A DNA stretch of 64,000 nucleotides from Herminiimonas sp. (GTDB lineage: Bacteria; Pseudomonadota; Gammaproteobacteria; Burkholderiales; Burkholderiaceae_D), in contig JAQGLW010000113.1 of the NCBI GenBank assembly GCA_028292665.1, positions 1-64,000 on the forward strand, given 5' to 3'. The position numbers and the translations under genes were made by a program. How positions within the stretch are numbered: position 1 is the first letter of the stretch; each line of letters opens with the position of its first letter. The notes under the pieces are model-generated. The model was given only the letters and a program-made list of their open reading frames with translations, was not told the origin of the DNA and did no database searches. Below, in pieces: positions 1-9,048 of the stretch.

Positions 1-937
1 CGGCCAGGTCCACGTCCGTGAAACTGATGGTGCCGGTAGCCGTGCTGCTGGCTGCGTCTTCCACCACCGCGCCGCTTTGCGCGGCGCTGGTGATGCTTAC
101 CACGTCATTGGTGCCGGTGATGGTGACGACGACATCCTGGGCGGCTAATTTTCCAGTGCTGTCTTTAATCGTAACCGTAAAACTTTCCGTTACAGTCTGG
201 CCGGCCGCAAGCGCCTGGACATCCGTATCCGCGTTGCTGATCTGGTAGGTCCAGGTGACGACACCCGCCCCATCGCCTGTCGCCGGATTCGTCACGGTTG
301 CCGCCAACGTGCCGCCAAGCGGATTTCCGGAGCCGGCGGATACCGAGACGGTATGACTCTCGCTTAAGTCGACATCAAAGAAGCTGATGGTTCCGGAATC
401 GGTCAAGATAGATGGCCCTGCATCCTCCGTTACCGATCCGCTGCCATCGGCTGTTGCGATGACCGGCGCATGAAAATCGATCGCTACGTCATTGACCCGG
501 ACGTCCAGCTTTTCCATCATCGATACGGTCAGCGTCGTCCCATTTCCGAAGTTAAACGTGAAATCGCTCGCACTGCCATTGGATACTTCTCCAGTGTTGG
601 CATTTGTCTTCACCGTTGCCAGATGCTGTACATAGCGGGCGATTTCATGCTGGACGGTCCCGCTCAGCCATTCTGTGCCGGTCAACCGAAGCTGAATCGT
701 ATCGATGCCGGATCCGCCGGTATAGAGGTCCGTCGCCCCCGTGTTTTCCGAGAGCCTGTAGATCAGCGTGTCATTCCCCGAATCACCATTCAACCTGTCA
801 TTGCCACTCCCACCGTCAAGTGTGTCGCTTCCCGAGCCCCCGTTAAGACTGTCGTTACCTGCCCCTCCATTCAGCGTATCGGCTCCCGATCCGCCATTCA
901 GGTTGTCATCTCCGCTTGTTGCAGTATTGGTGGCCAT
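1..937 (-). CDS. N-terminal part of a giant RTX/VCBS-repeat adhesin (runs off the window)
   Basis: An open frame runs without a stop from an ATG at 937 to the window edge, 312 codons. An AAAGGA ribosome-binding site lies about 10 nt upstream. Residues about 8-57 are glycine/aspartate-rich nonapeptides of the RTX type (GGSGADTLN, GGAGNDSLN, GGSGSDTLD), which bind calcium. From about residue 165 there are VCBS/cadherin-like repeats: the block 'DAGPSILTDSGTISFFDVDLSE' type (VTEDA...GTISFxDVDL) begins a second copy near position 60 of the window. No signal peptide is visible, which fits type I secretion through a C-terminal signal lying outside the window. The likely role is a surface or biofilm adhesin. 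Such genes are often several kilobases long, and the rest should lie to the left. The LuxR-type regulator gene follows upstream on the same strand. Confidence 0.8.
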   Translation of the reverse strand, partial: MATNTATSGDDNLNGGSGADTLNGGAGNDSLNGGSGSDTLDGGSGNDRLNGDSGNDTLIYRLSENTGATDLYTGGSGIDTIQLRLTGTEWLSGTVQHEIARYVQHLATVKTNANTGEVSNGSASDFTFNFGNGTTLTVSMMEKLDVRVNDVAIDFHAPVIATADGSGSVTEDAGPSILTDSGTISFFDVDLSESHTVSVSAGSGNPLGGTLAATVTNPATGDGAGVVTWTYQISNADTDVQALAAGQTVTESFTVTIKDSTGKLAAQDVVVTITGTNDVVSITSAAQSGAVVEDAASSTATGTISFTDVDLA

Positions 938-1216
938 TGTTTTTCTTTTCCTTTGAATGTTGAAGTGGCAGTTGTGCTGACGAATTGGATATTCCTGCGC
1001 TGGCAAGCCGGCTCTTCACCAAAATAATGAATTACGAGGAAAGGAACTACTGGACTGTGGTGCACCTGTACTTCGGTACAGGACGCCCTGCCAAAAGCGA
1101 TGGGCGGCTAAAACGAAATGGCAGTGTATGCATTTATGCAACGGCTTGCGTTGAACAGCGAATCAACAAGCAGACAAGGCCTTGGCCTTCCTTGCTTTAT
1201 TCTTGCCAGATGCCTA

Positions 1217-1948
1217 TCAGACGTCGAAACGCATGGATTCCGCATCGTGCACATGAATATCCGCCGCCATCGGTAAAGGAGAGGCATGATTTGCAGACGG
1301 TTCGTACTCGACTGAGGACGGCCCCATCATCTGCAAGGCCAAATTCAAGCGGTCGCTGATGCCGAGTTTGCGAAATATCTCGGTTAGATGCGACTTTACG
1401 GTGCGCTCGGTAATCGTTAGCCGTCGCGCGATCTGCTTGTTATTTTCACCGTTCGCGATCAATACTGCGATTTCTCGTTCGCGTTGCGTCAGATACGAGA
1501 GGTTTTTGATCCTGGTGGGACCAGTCCAGGTGCGGTGCAGCGAGTGCGCTCTGGTTTCACCCAGCAAGCGCGGCAAAAGCGCTCGGCGGATCCATAATTC
1601 TCCGCGATCGACGGCGGCAACTATCCGTTCCAGATGCCGGGGATCCATATCGATTCGGCTGCAACCCGATACCCCTGCGTTGAACAGGCTCAGTTCCACC
1701 TCATCGGACGGCTCTGCGCATAACACAATGATTTTGGCTGCTGAATGGATGAGCTTCAATCGGCCTATGCCGCGCGTTCCGGTTAACCCTGGAAGACCCA
1801 AGTCCACAATCAAAATTTTTGGCTTCAGGCGAGCATAGCCGGCCATCAGAGAATCAGTTTCTGCAACTGACAACACCGGGGAAAAATTTTGGAGTCCAAG
1901 TTTGCACCAGACGAACGTCTCATGAGATGCAGTTGCAACCAGAATCAT
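1217..1948 (-). CDS. LuxR/NarL-family response regulator with an eroded receiver domain
   Basis: A 243-residue protein with an N-terminal receiver-like fold and a C-terminal GerE/LuxR helix-turn-helix (about residues 160-225; the signature LTQREREIAVLIANG...NKQIARRL...TVKSHL is clear). I place the start at the ATG at 1948 because a GGGGGA Shine-Dalgarno sits 5 nt before it; an in-frame ATG at 1966 is possible but lacks such a site. The candidate phosphoacceptor Asp49 (ILIVDLGLPG) is present. The acidic pair that normally opens the domain is replaced (MILVATASHE) and the conserved lysine region reads AGVSGCSR without a lysine. Phosphorylation may therefore be lost or altered. No cognate kinase gene is adjacent. 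Lying just upstream of the RTX adhesin gene on the same strand, it may regulate it; that is inference. Confidence 0.8.
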   Translation of the reverse strand: MILVATASHETFVWCKLGLQNFSPVLSVAETDSLMAGYARLKPKILIVDLGLPGLTGTRGIGRLKLIHSAAKIIVLCAEPSDEVELSLFNAGVSGCSRIDMDPRHLERIVAAVDRGELWIRRALLPRLLGETRAHSLHRTWTGPTRIKNLSYLTQREREIAVLIANGENNKQIARRLTITERTVKSHLTEIFRKLGISDRLNLALQMMGPSSVEYEPSANHASPLPMAADIHVHDAESMRFDV

Positions 1949-2976
1949 GAATCCCCCAATGTTCACGCAGTGTCGCTTCTTCTATTTTTTCTGATTTGTC
2001 ACAACAGTTTTCAATGCTTAAGCTCATTCCGGTGCGGTCTGTTCATGTCCAACATGAATTTCGCCACGGCGGATGCCGAACTTGTAGTAGCGAAGAATAA
2101 AGGCTTCAAGTCCCCTGCTAACTTCGTACAACAGCAAAGAAAATCCAGCGTATTCCTACAGCACAGACAGACTTTGATTTTAAGCAATGTCCAGGTTGAC
2201 TCACGGAAAAGAAATAAGGTCAGGAATTGGCGGTCGGCTTATTGATTTTATTGATTTGAAGCACGCTTTTTGTTGAACTTTGACCATATGGCATACCGTC
2301 GGGCTGCGATTGCATGAGGCTGTTGTTCCAGACCGCACGCAGAATGACATCCTTGTGGCATGCCAACAAGACGGGGCACTGCAGCGCAACTCGAGGTTTG
2401 CGAAGCGCTGGAGAAGGTGAAAGACGAAACCAAGCGCGGGAATATCAATTTGACCAGTCTGGTTCGTGAAGTGGCAATGGGCCGATTCACCCCAAATTCA
2501 CCCACACAAAAGAAAACGGGTTCCCTAAGGATCATCAATATCATCTTCAAGAAAATATGAAAAAGCTGTTCTGCATCGTTGCCTTTGTTCTCGGCATCAG
2601 CCCCTTCGCATGAGCGCAAATCCCGTTCGACTCCGTAGTGCGTGCACTGTTAATCCGGATGTGGCAACGCGTGATCTTGATCAACCACGGATGAACTTCA
2701 GTGATGAGCGCGACAGCGTCTGTGACAGAGAAAACTTATGTTCATGTAATTCAAACCGGTGTGCCCCCGGACCGAAAGGATATGTGCACACGGGATTAGT
2801 CGGCCAGTACCCGGTTTGCAAACCCCGACAGCCGACGGCGAACCCTCTCCGTGCACCGGCACCTATAACTTGAAAAATCGAGCCATGCAATGTGCTCTAC
2901 CGCACAGAACCGCATATTTCACATCAGTATTATTCCCTTAGCGAATCTTGTTATGTAAATTACCGCCAAAGGGACT
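1949..2976. other. Gene-poor 1-kb stretch, probably decayed DNA
   Basis: No frame here shows a convincing full-length protein. One short frame (2360-2560, +) encodes a 66-residue lysine-rich peptide I do not recognise. A signal-peptide-like start (MKKLFCIVAFVLGISPFA) opens at 2557 and hits a stop at 2611. Beyond that stop the same frame reads AQIPFD, as if a secreted protein's mature part followed, but more stops come soon after. This looks like a pseudogene remnant in front of the tpsB gene. The promoter for tpsB probably lies near the right end, but I see no strong -35/-10 pair. Confidence 0.45.
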
Positions 2977-4644
2977 ATGTCAAATTCTAAATTTTTATCG
3001 CTCGCGCTGCTGGCGTTGAGCCATGGTGTCTTTGCCCAGCAGCCTCCGAGCTCCGGCAGCCAGATGCAGCAGATCCCACCGGCTCCGGTCCCGCAAAAAG
3101 CGGCTCCCAAAATTCAGATCGAGCAAGGCAGCGTGCCCGCCATCCCGGCCATCGACAATATAAAAATCACTGTCAACAGCTTGAACGTGACGGGCGCGCA
3201 AGTCTATTCAGAAACGGATCTGCTTGCGCTCACCGGCTTCAAGCCAGGAAGCGAACTGACGCTTGCCGACCTGCGCGGCATGGCTTCGAAAATAGCCGAT
3301 TATTATCACCGAAACGGGTACTTCGTGACCCAGGCCTACCTGCCTGCACAGGATATCAAGGGCGGCGCCGTAACAATCGCCGTGATTGAGGGCCGATATG
3401 GCAAGGTCGCTCTCCAAAACCAGACGAATCTGTCCGATGATCTGGCGAACAGCCTTCTTGACGGACTGAATAGCGGCGACCTGGTCGCTTCTGCTCCGCT
3501 CGAGAGCCGTCTTTTGCTGCTCTCGGACCTTCCCGGTGTAAAAGTCAAATCGACCCTGGTGCCAGGCGCTTCCGTTGGAACATCCGACCTGATCGTTGAT
3601 GTCACCCCCGGGAAGCGTGTCTCCGGGAGCATCGATGCCGACAACGCCGGCAACCGTTACACGGGTGAGTACCGCGTCGGCGCAACCGTGAACCTCAACA
3701 ACCCGACAGGCCACGGTGACGTCGCTTCGCTGCGCGTACTGACTTCCGGCCCGGGTTTGAGCTATGCCCGCGCCTCCTATCAGATGCAATTCGGCAAGGC
3801 GACGGCAGGTGTCGCCTACAGTTACCTGAGATATTCGCTGGGCCGCGAGTTCGAAAGCCTGGGTGCGAACGGCACAGCACAGATCGCCAGCATCTATGGC
3901 AGCTATCCCCTGATCCGCTCGCGCAACACCAACCTTTACGCCCATCTCGCCTTTGATGCCAAGACCTTCCAGGACAAGGTGGACTCGACATCGTCAGTTA
4001 CCGACAAGAAGGGCCATGCATTGACGGCGAGTCTGGTCGGCGACCACCGGGATAGTTTTGGCGGAGGCGGGGTAAGCGGATATTCATTGGGTTGGACAAC
4101 CGGCAACATCGACATACAAACGCCCGCAGTGCGGTCCTTCGACGCACAGACGGCACAGAGCAACGGCAATTACAACAAACTCGGATTCAGTGCGATGCGG
4201 CTGCAGAATGTGACTGAAAGCATCTCGCTTTACGGATCCATCAACGGACAATTCGCTTCAAAAAATCTCGACGTGTCGGAAAAGATGGAATTGGGCGGCA
4301 TGTATGGAGTGCGGGCCTATCCGGAAGGCGAAGCCTACGCGGATCAAGGTTACTTGATGACCCTGGAAGCCAGGATGCTGCTACCGAAGTTTTCGGAACA
4401 AATGGCAGGTCAAATGCAATTAATCGCTTTCGTCGACAGCGGCACCGTGACAACGAACAAGAATCCCTGGACTGCCGGCTCCAACAGCAGAACCCTGAGC
4501 GGTGCGGGCGTAGGACTCAACTGGACGGACCCCGGAAATTTTGCGGTGAGAGCCTATTACGCCCGCAAGCTGGGCAATGAAGTGGCGACATCGGCTCCAG
4601 ACGCTTCGGGTCGATTCTGGATACAGGCCGTGAAATATTTTTGA
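2977..4644 (+). CDS. TpsB-type outer-membrane transporter (ShlB/FhaC/HecB family)
   Basis: A 555-residue protein of the two-partner secretion family, an Omp85-like barrel that moves a TpsA exoprotein across the outer membrane. Residues 1-20 form a signal peptide ending VFA/QQ. A proline/glutamine-rich linker follows, then a POTRA domain (about residues 60-140: ITVNSLNVTG...LTGFKPGSELTLADLRGMASKIADYYHRNGYFV). The barrel domain begins around residue 210 (GSIDADNAGNRYTGEYRVGA). The conserved barrel-loop motif, usually VRGY/F, appears as VRAYPEGEAYADQG near residue 446, so the key arginine is kept. The protein ends with an aromatic residue (VKYF), as outer-membrane barrels do. It lies 61 bp upstream of the tpsA gene on the same strand, the usual TPS operon order. 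Confidence 0.92.
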   Translation: MSNSKFLSLALLALSHGVFAQQPPSSGSQMQQIPPAPVPQKAAPKIQIEQGSVPAIPAIDNIKITVNSLNVTGAQVYSETDLLALTGFKPGSELTLADLRGMASKIADYYHRNGYFVTQAYLPAQDIKGGAVTIAVIEGRYGKVALQNQTNLSDDLANSLLDGLNSGDLVASAPLESRLLLLSDLPGVKVKSTLVPGASVGTSDLIVDVTPGKRVSGSIDADNAGNRYTGEYRVGATVNLNNPTGHGDVASLRVLTSGPGLSYARASYQMQFGKATAGVAYSYLRYSLGREFESLGANGTAQIASIYGSYPLIRSRNTNLYAHLAFDAKTFQDKVDSTSSVTDKKGHALTASLVGDHRDSFGGGGVSGYSLGWTTGNIDIQTPAVRSFDAQTAQSNGNYNKLGFSAMRLQNVTESISLYGSINGQFASKNLDVSEKMELGGMYGVRAYPEGEAYADQGYLMTLEARMLLPKFSEQMAGQMQLIAFVDSGTVTTNKNPWTAGSNSRTLSGAGVGLNWTDPGNFAVRAYYARKLGNEVATSAPDASGRFWIQAVKYF

Positions 4645-4705
4645 GCATGACGAATCCGCACGGATACCGATTTGCCAGGCACTTGAAGAACAATGGAGTA
4701 ATAAA

Positions 4706-7543
4706 ATGAACAGTATCTATAGATCGATCTGGAACGACAAGACCGGCACTTTTACAGCCGTTTCCGAGAACGCCAAAGCGTCCGGAAAACAATCCTCGTA
4801 CTGTACGAGGTCTGCGGGTATCGTGTTCCGCTTTGCGCTGAAAGCCCTGGCCGTATCCGTGATGCTGGCATTCGGCGCCAGCGCCTTCGCTCTGCCGGCC
4901 GGCGGCGTCGTAACGGCGGGCGGCGCGACCATAAACAGCGGCGCGAGCACAACGACCATCAACCAGTCGACACAGAACGCGGTCATCAACTGGCAGAGCT
5001 TCAACATCGCGCAGGGACAGACCGTCCAGTTCGTGCAGCCCAACGCCGGTTCGGTGGCGCTCAACCGGGTGGTCGGCGCCAATCCGTCCAGCATCCTCGG
5101 CACCCTTTCCGCCAACGGCAAGGTCTTTCTGGTCAATCCCAACGGCATCCTGTTCGGCCAGGGCGCTTCCGTCAATGTCGGCGGTCTCGTTGCGTCGACA
5201 ATGAACATCACGGACAGTAACTTCATGGCGGCCAACTACACGTTTGCCGGTGCCGGCCCTGGCGCAGTTCTCAACCAGGGCACCATCAACGCCGACGGCG
5301 GTTACGTGGCGCTGCTGGGAGCGAACGTCAGCAATCAGGGCGTAATTTCTGCCAACATGGGCACCGTGGCGCTGGCGGCCGGCAATGCAGTGACGCTCGA
5401 TGTTGCGGGCGACGGATTGCTCAATGTCACAGTCAACCAAGGGGCCGTGAACGCGCTGGTGGATAACGGTGGTCTGATTCGGGCCAACGGCGGTCAGGTT
5501 CTGATGACTGCCATGGCGGCCGGGAACCTGCTCAAGACGGTGGTGAACAACACCGGCATGATCGAGGCGCAGACTCTCGACAACCGCAACGGCACGATCA
5601 AGCTGCTGGGCGACATGCAAAGCGGCACCGTCAACGTGGGCGGAACACTCGACGCCAGTGCGCCGGGCGGCGGCAACGGCGGCTTCATTGAAACCTCGGC
5701 AGCGCATGTAACAGTGCAGCCCAGCGCCCGCATCACCACTGCCGCAGCGCAGGGTCTGACCGGCAACTGGTTGATCGATCCGGTCGACTACACGATCGCT
5801 GCAACGGCTGGTGATATCACCGGCGCGCAACTCAGCGCCAACCTTGCCGGCACCAACGTGACGATCCTGAGCTCCTCGGGAGCTGCTGGTGTCAGAGGCG
5901 ACATCAACGTCAACGATGCCGTCAACTGGTCCGCCAACAAGCTCACCCTGAACGCCCAGAACAACATTAACATCAACACCGCCATGACAGGCACGGGCAC
6001 AGCCAGCCTGTCTCTGCAATACGGCCAGGCTGCCGTAGTTTCAGGCAACACGAGCACGTACAACGTACTGGCGCCGGTGAATCTTCCGTCCGGCAATAAT
6101 TTCAGCACCCAGCTGGGCTCGAATGGCGCCCCGACCAACTATACCGTCATCAACAGTCTTGGCGCAGCGGGCAGCATGTCCGGCACCGACCTCCAGGGGA
6201 TGAGCGGCAATCTGGCGGGGCACTACGCGTTGGGCAGCAACATCGATGCCAACCCGACCAGTAGCTGGAACGCGGGCGCAGGCTTTGCCCCGGTAGGTCA
6301 GGTTGCGACCCCCTTCACTGGCAACTTCGACGGGCTGGGGCACACCATCAACAATCTGGTGATCGCGCGGCCTCTTACCGACAACGTGGGCTTATTCGGC
6401 TTCGTCACCAGTAGCGGCGGGGCCATGTTGAAAAACGTGACACTGGCGGGCGGGAGCGTTACCGGCGGCAGCTACGTCGGTACGTTGGCTGGGCACATCA
6501 CTGGCGACATTGTGAACAGCCATACCACCCAAGCGGTGACGGCAAACGGCGCTCCCGACAGTTACGCCGGCGGCCTGGTGGGATGGAGCACAGGCAACCT
6601 TTCCTATAACTCGGCAACAGGCGCTGTGACAGGCAGTGGCAGCTACGTTGGCGGGCTGGCGGGCTGGGTCACCGGCAACATCATCTGCTGCTCCGCCACG
6701 GGACCAGTGACGGGCGGCGGCAGCTACGTTGGCGGCTTGGTGGGCTGGATCACCGGCAACATCAGCCGGAGCTACGCCACCGGGAACGTAAACACTCCCG
6801 CCCTCTATGTCGGCGGATTGGCAGGCTGGATCACCGGCAACACCAGCAACAGCTACGCCCAAGGGAACGTGGCGAGTGCCGGCGGCAATGTCGGTGGGCT
6901 GGTGGGATGGAATGATGGGAACATCAGCAACACCTACTCTACGGGAACAGTGTCGGGCGCCGTCCCCGTCGGCGGGCTGGTGGGGTTCATGAACGGTGGC
7001 ACCGTCAGCAACAGCTTCTGGGACCTGACAACCTCTACGCAAGGTCTCAGCGCGGGCGGCGCGGGCGCCAAGGGAATGCCCACCTTCGACATGAAACAGC
7101 AGATCAATTTCACTACTGCCACACCGGCCAACACGCCATTGACCCCGGCCTGGGACTTCACCAATATCTGGGTCATGACGAACGGGCTGATGTATCCCAC
7201 GCTGCAAGCTTGTTTGGCGGTGTTGGCGGCGACCCCTGTTACTGCCCCTGCCGTCACAGCGCCCGCCATTACAGCGCCCCCTGTCACAGTGCCCGCCGTT
7301 GCAGCGGCCTCCGTCACAGCGCCTTATGACGTAGCACCCTCCGCCCCGGTGTGGTCCGAGTTGCTATTCACGGCGCCGGTCATTGCTCTGGCGGTAGAGT
7401 CGGCCGAGATGCCCAATGTAGCGGTGGTTGAGGAAGCTGCCAACGTAACGACCGATACCGCTTCGGCAGCTCCGCGCCCAGCCGAGACGCCGCCGAAGGT
7501 TTATGTGGCGCCCAAGCGTCAGCGCAAACAAGACCGCGGCTAA
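4706..7543 (+). CDS. TpsA exoprotein with haemagglutination domain and GLUG repeats
   Basis: A 945-residue secreted partner of the upstream TpsB. It opens with an extended signal peptide (ESPR: MNSIYRSIWNDKTGTF) and a hydrophobic core, with cleavage expected near Ala62 (AFA/LPAGG). The filamentous-haemagglutinin N-terminal TPS domain follows, with the diagnostic NPNGI motif at about residues 143-147 and repeated beta-helix sequence to about residue 330. Residues about 590-760 carry seven GLUG-type repeats of about 27 residues (GGLVGW, GGLAGW, GTLAGH). The tail is a low-complexity PAVTAP/PAITAP segment and a basic terminus, PKRQRKQDRG. At 945 residues it is short for a TpsA, many of which exceed 2000. 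The likely role is adhesion or biofilm; the substrate is unknown. The ribosome-binding site is weak. Confidence 0.9.
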   Translation: MNSIYRSIWNDKTGTFTAVSENAKASGKQSSYCTRSAGIVFRFALKALAVSVMLAFGASAFALPAGGVVTAGGATINSGASTTTINQSTQNAVINWQSFNIAQGQTVQFVQPNAGSVALNRVVGANPSSILGTLSANGKVFLVNPNGILFGQGASVNVGGLVASTMNITDSNFMAANYTFAGAGPGAVLNQGTINADGGYVALLGANVSNQGVISANMGTVALAAGNAVTLDVAGDGLLNVTVNQGAVNALVDNGGLIRANGGQVLMTAMAAGNLLKTVVNNTGMIEAQTLDNRNGTIKLLGDMQSGTVNVGGTLDASAPGGGNGGFIETSAAHVTVQPSARITTAAAQGLTGNWLIDPVDYTIAATAGDITGAQLSANLAGTNVTILSSSGAAGVRGDINVNDAVNWSANKLTLNAQNNININTAMTGTGTASLSLQYGQAAVVSGNTSTYNVLAPVNLPSGNNFSTQLGSNGAPTNYTVINSLGAAGSMSGTDLQGMSGNLAGHYALGSNIDANPTSSWNAGAGFAPVGQVATPFTGNFDGLGHTINNLVIARPLTDNVGLFGFVTSSGGAMLKNVTLAGGSVTGGSYVGTLAGHITGDIVNSHTTQAVTANGAPDSYAGGLVGWSTGNLSYNSATGAVTGSGSYVGGLAGWVTGNIICCSATGPVTGGGSYVGGLVGWITGNISRSYATGNVNTPALYVGGLAGWITGNTSNSYAQGNVASAGGNVGGLVGWNDGNISNTYSTGTVSGAVPVGGLVGFMNGGTVSNSFWDLTTSTQGLSAGGAGAKGMPTFDMKQQINFTTATPANTPLTPAWDFTNIWVMTNGLMYPTLQACLAVLAATPVTAPAVTAPAITAPPVTVPAVAAASVTAPYDVAPSAPVWSELLFTAPVIALAVESAEMPNVAVVEEAANVTTDTASAAPRPAETPPKVYVAPKRQRKQDRG

Positions 7544-7719
7544 GAATAAGAACCGCAAGCAGCCCGGGTGAATGGTAAACACTCGCATGCCAAGCCTGCT
7601 TTCGGTTACTTCAGGAGGAGCACATTCGGCGATGCGGGCGGAGAAGCCAAGGAAATTTGGAGACCGATCACTCCGCATGGTGATCAGCGGGCTCTATTTT
7701 CTACAAACTGAATAATCAT

Positions 7720-8628
7720 ATGACTACAAACAGGAAAAAGATCTGTCTGCGTTTTTTGGGGGCGTTGCACTTCGCAAAGCATCCGGACAACATGCTCTTG
7801 AGCGCGGAAATCATGATCAAGATCGTTGGCATCAGCTTGCTGGCTTCATGTCTTGTCAGCAATCAAGCGTACGCAGCGGACGATGCTGCGCAATCGAATA
7901 ACCCAAACCGCCCATTGTCCGGGCATGAAGATGCAGCCCTTCCATCTACTATTGCGACGAACACCGCATTGACCGCTCTGCCAAAACGAGCGCACTTCGC
8001 ACAAGAGAATGCATCGGAGGACGCACATCACGTAGCCGACTGGATTGTCGATTCAGGCGATAATCGCCAATTGCCATTTTTGGTTGTCGACAAAAAAAAT
8101 GCCAAGGCTTTTGTATTCGATGCCACTGGGCGGATAAAAGGCGCTGCTTCTGTCCTGCTCGGCTCGGCCAAGGGAGATTATTCCGTTCCAGGTATTGGGC
8201 AAAGGAAGTTATCGACCATCCATCCCGATGAACGAACCACTCCCGCAGGGCGCTTTGTCGCCAATCTAGACCGCAATCTTCATGGCAAGGAGATTCTCTG
8301 GATAGATTATGACGCGGCCATTTCCCTGCATCGTGTAATTACCGGCAACCCCAAGGAGCGGCGCGCTGAACGGTTGGCCTCACCCACAACCGAGGATAAC
8401 CGTATTTCCTACGGCTGCATTAATGTGCCCGTCAAGTTCTATGAACATGTCGTGAGCCCGACTTTCAAGAAAGCGAACGGAATCGTCTACGTACTTCCCG
8501 AGATACGATCACCGCGCGAAACATTCGGATCCTACGACGTTGATGAGCATGCGCGGCAACAGATATCACGTGCGCCGATACCGGCACAAGGTAACTTGCC
8601 AGCCGGCAGCACGATCAAGTTACGCTAG
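7720..8628 (+). CDS. L,D-transpeptidase (YkuD family), secreted
   Basis: A 302-residue protein with the YkuD catalytic signature: His204 in ISLHRV and Cys233 in SYGCINV, numbered from the ATG at 7720. These enzymes cross-link peptidoglycan or attach proteins to it in the periplasm through a cysteine thioester. The N-terminus contains a hydrophobic signal segment (MIKIVGISLLASCLVSNQAYA) starting at residue 32, so ATGs at 7792 or 7813 are plausible alternative starts; none has a strong Shine-Dalgarno. Residues about 40-110 are a low-complexity linker. The gene follows tpsA on the same strand after 176 bp. Cell-wall anchoring of the TPS product is possible but unproven. The TAG stop overlaps the left end of a palindromic repeat. 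Confidence 0.85.
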   Translation: MTTNRKKICLRFLGALHFAKHPDNMLLSAEIMIKIVGISLLASCLVSNQAYAADDAAQSNNPNRPLSGHEDAALPSTIATNTALTALPKRAHFAQENASEDAHHVADWIVDSGDNRQLPFLVVDKKNAKAFVFDATGRIKGAASVLLGSAKGDYSVPGIGQRKLSTIHPDERTTPAGRFVANLDRNLHGKEILWIDYDAAISLHRVITGNPKERRAERLASPTTEDNRISYGCINVPVKFYEHVVSPTFKKANGIVYVLPEIRSPRETFGSYDVDEHARQQISRAPIPAQGNLPAGSTIKLR

Positions 8629-8786
8629 AGCGGCTTTCGTATCAGTGTGGGGTGATGTGGGTTGGTTTGGAGTGCAGGGCAAGGCGCGAGGAGCGTAGTG
8701 TGGCCAGCCACACAAGCGACGAACAACGCCGCCATGCGCCCCAAAGCGGCCCACAGCGCCCATACACTGATACGAAAGCCGCTCTA
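8626..8786. repeat. 161-bp palindromic MITE-like element with 23-bp perfect terminal inverted repeats
   Basis: The ends 8626-8648 and 8764-8786 are perfect inverted repeats of 23 bp (TAGAGCGGCTTTCGTATCAG...). The interior is also an imperfect palindrome: about 60 bp on each side can pair across a central GTGTGGCCAGCCACAC. The whole unit could fold into one long hairpin. It contains no gene. Its left end supplies the stop codon of the transpeptidase gene. It may be a non-autonomous transposon, a REP-like repeat, or a terminator. I found no second copy in the window. Confidence 0.75.
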
Positions 8787-8931
8787 ATGACCATGCTCTA
8801 CGCAAAGCGGGGTACCGACACAGTTCATGCAAAGAACCGATGCGCGACAGTTTTTAAAGTGCAATGAAATAAACGAACAGTGGAGCGGCCTGGATTCAAG
8901 GCGCTGTTAAGGCACGGAAGCAGAAAACAGA

Positions 8932-8963
8932 AAGGGGTCACGATCCGAAAATCGTAACCCCTT
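8932..8963 (-). terminator. Rho-independent terminator of tRNA-Arg
   Basis: A 13-bp stem (8932-8944 with 8951-8963, one mismatch) with a 6-nt loop lies just past the 3' end of the minus-strand tRNA-Arg. It is followed on that strand by a T-rich tract (CTGTTTTCTG). Confidence 0.75.
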
Positions 8964-8971
8964 GATATTAC

Positions 8972-9048
8972 TGGTGCGGCTGGCAGGAATCGAACCCACG
9001 ACCCCTTGGTTCGTAGCCAAGTACTCTATCCAGCTGAGCTACAGCCGC
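8972..9048 (-). tRNA. tRNA-Arg (anticodon ACG)
   Basis: The minus strand folds into a standard cloverleaf: acceptor GCGGCTG, D-arm AGCTCAGCTGGATAGAGT, anticodon stem CTTGG/CCAAG around the loop CTACGAA (anticodon ACG, read as Ile-modified arginine CGN), T-arm GTGGGTTCGAATCC, and an encoded CCA end. The gene is 77 nt including CCA. Its 3' end faces the MITE-like element. Confidence 0.96.

Noticed and set aside
4517-6019. 500-codon open frame on the minus strand opposite tpsB/tpsA
   Set aside because: It overlaps the well-supported tpsA and the end of tpsB, has no recognised domain, and is the kind of antisense frame produced by G/C-rich codon use.
6560-6990. Regularly spaced ~80-bp repeats that could be taken for a CRISPR array
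   Set aside because: They are in frame inside tpsA and encode GLUG-type protein repeats; the DNA copies are not identical and there are no unique spacers.
7632-7715. 27-codon frame with AGGAGG upstream, just before the L,D-transpeptidase gene
   Set aside because: The Shine-Dalgarno is 13 nt from the ATG, too far, and the peptide has no recognised features.
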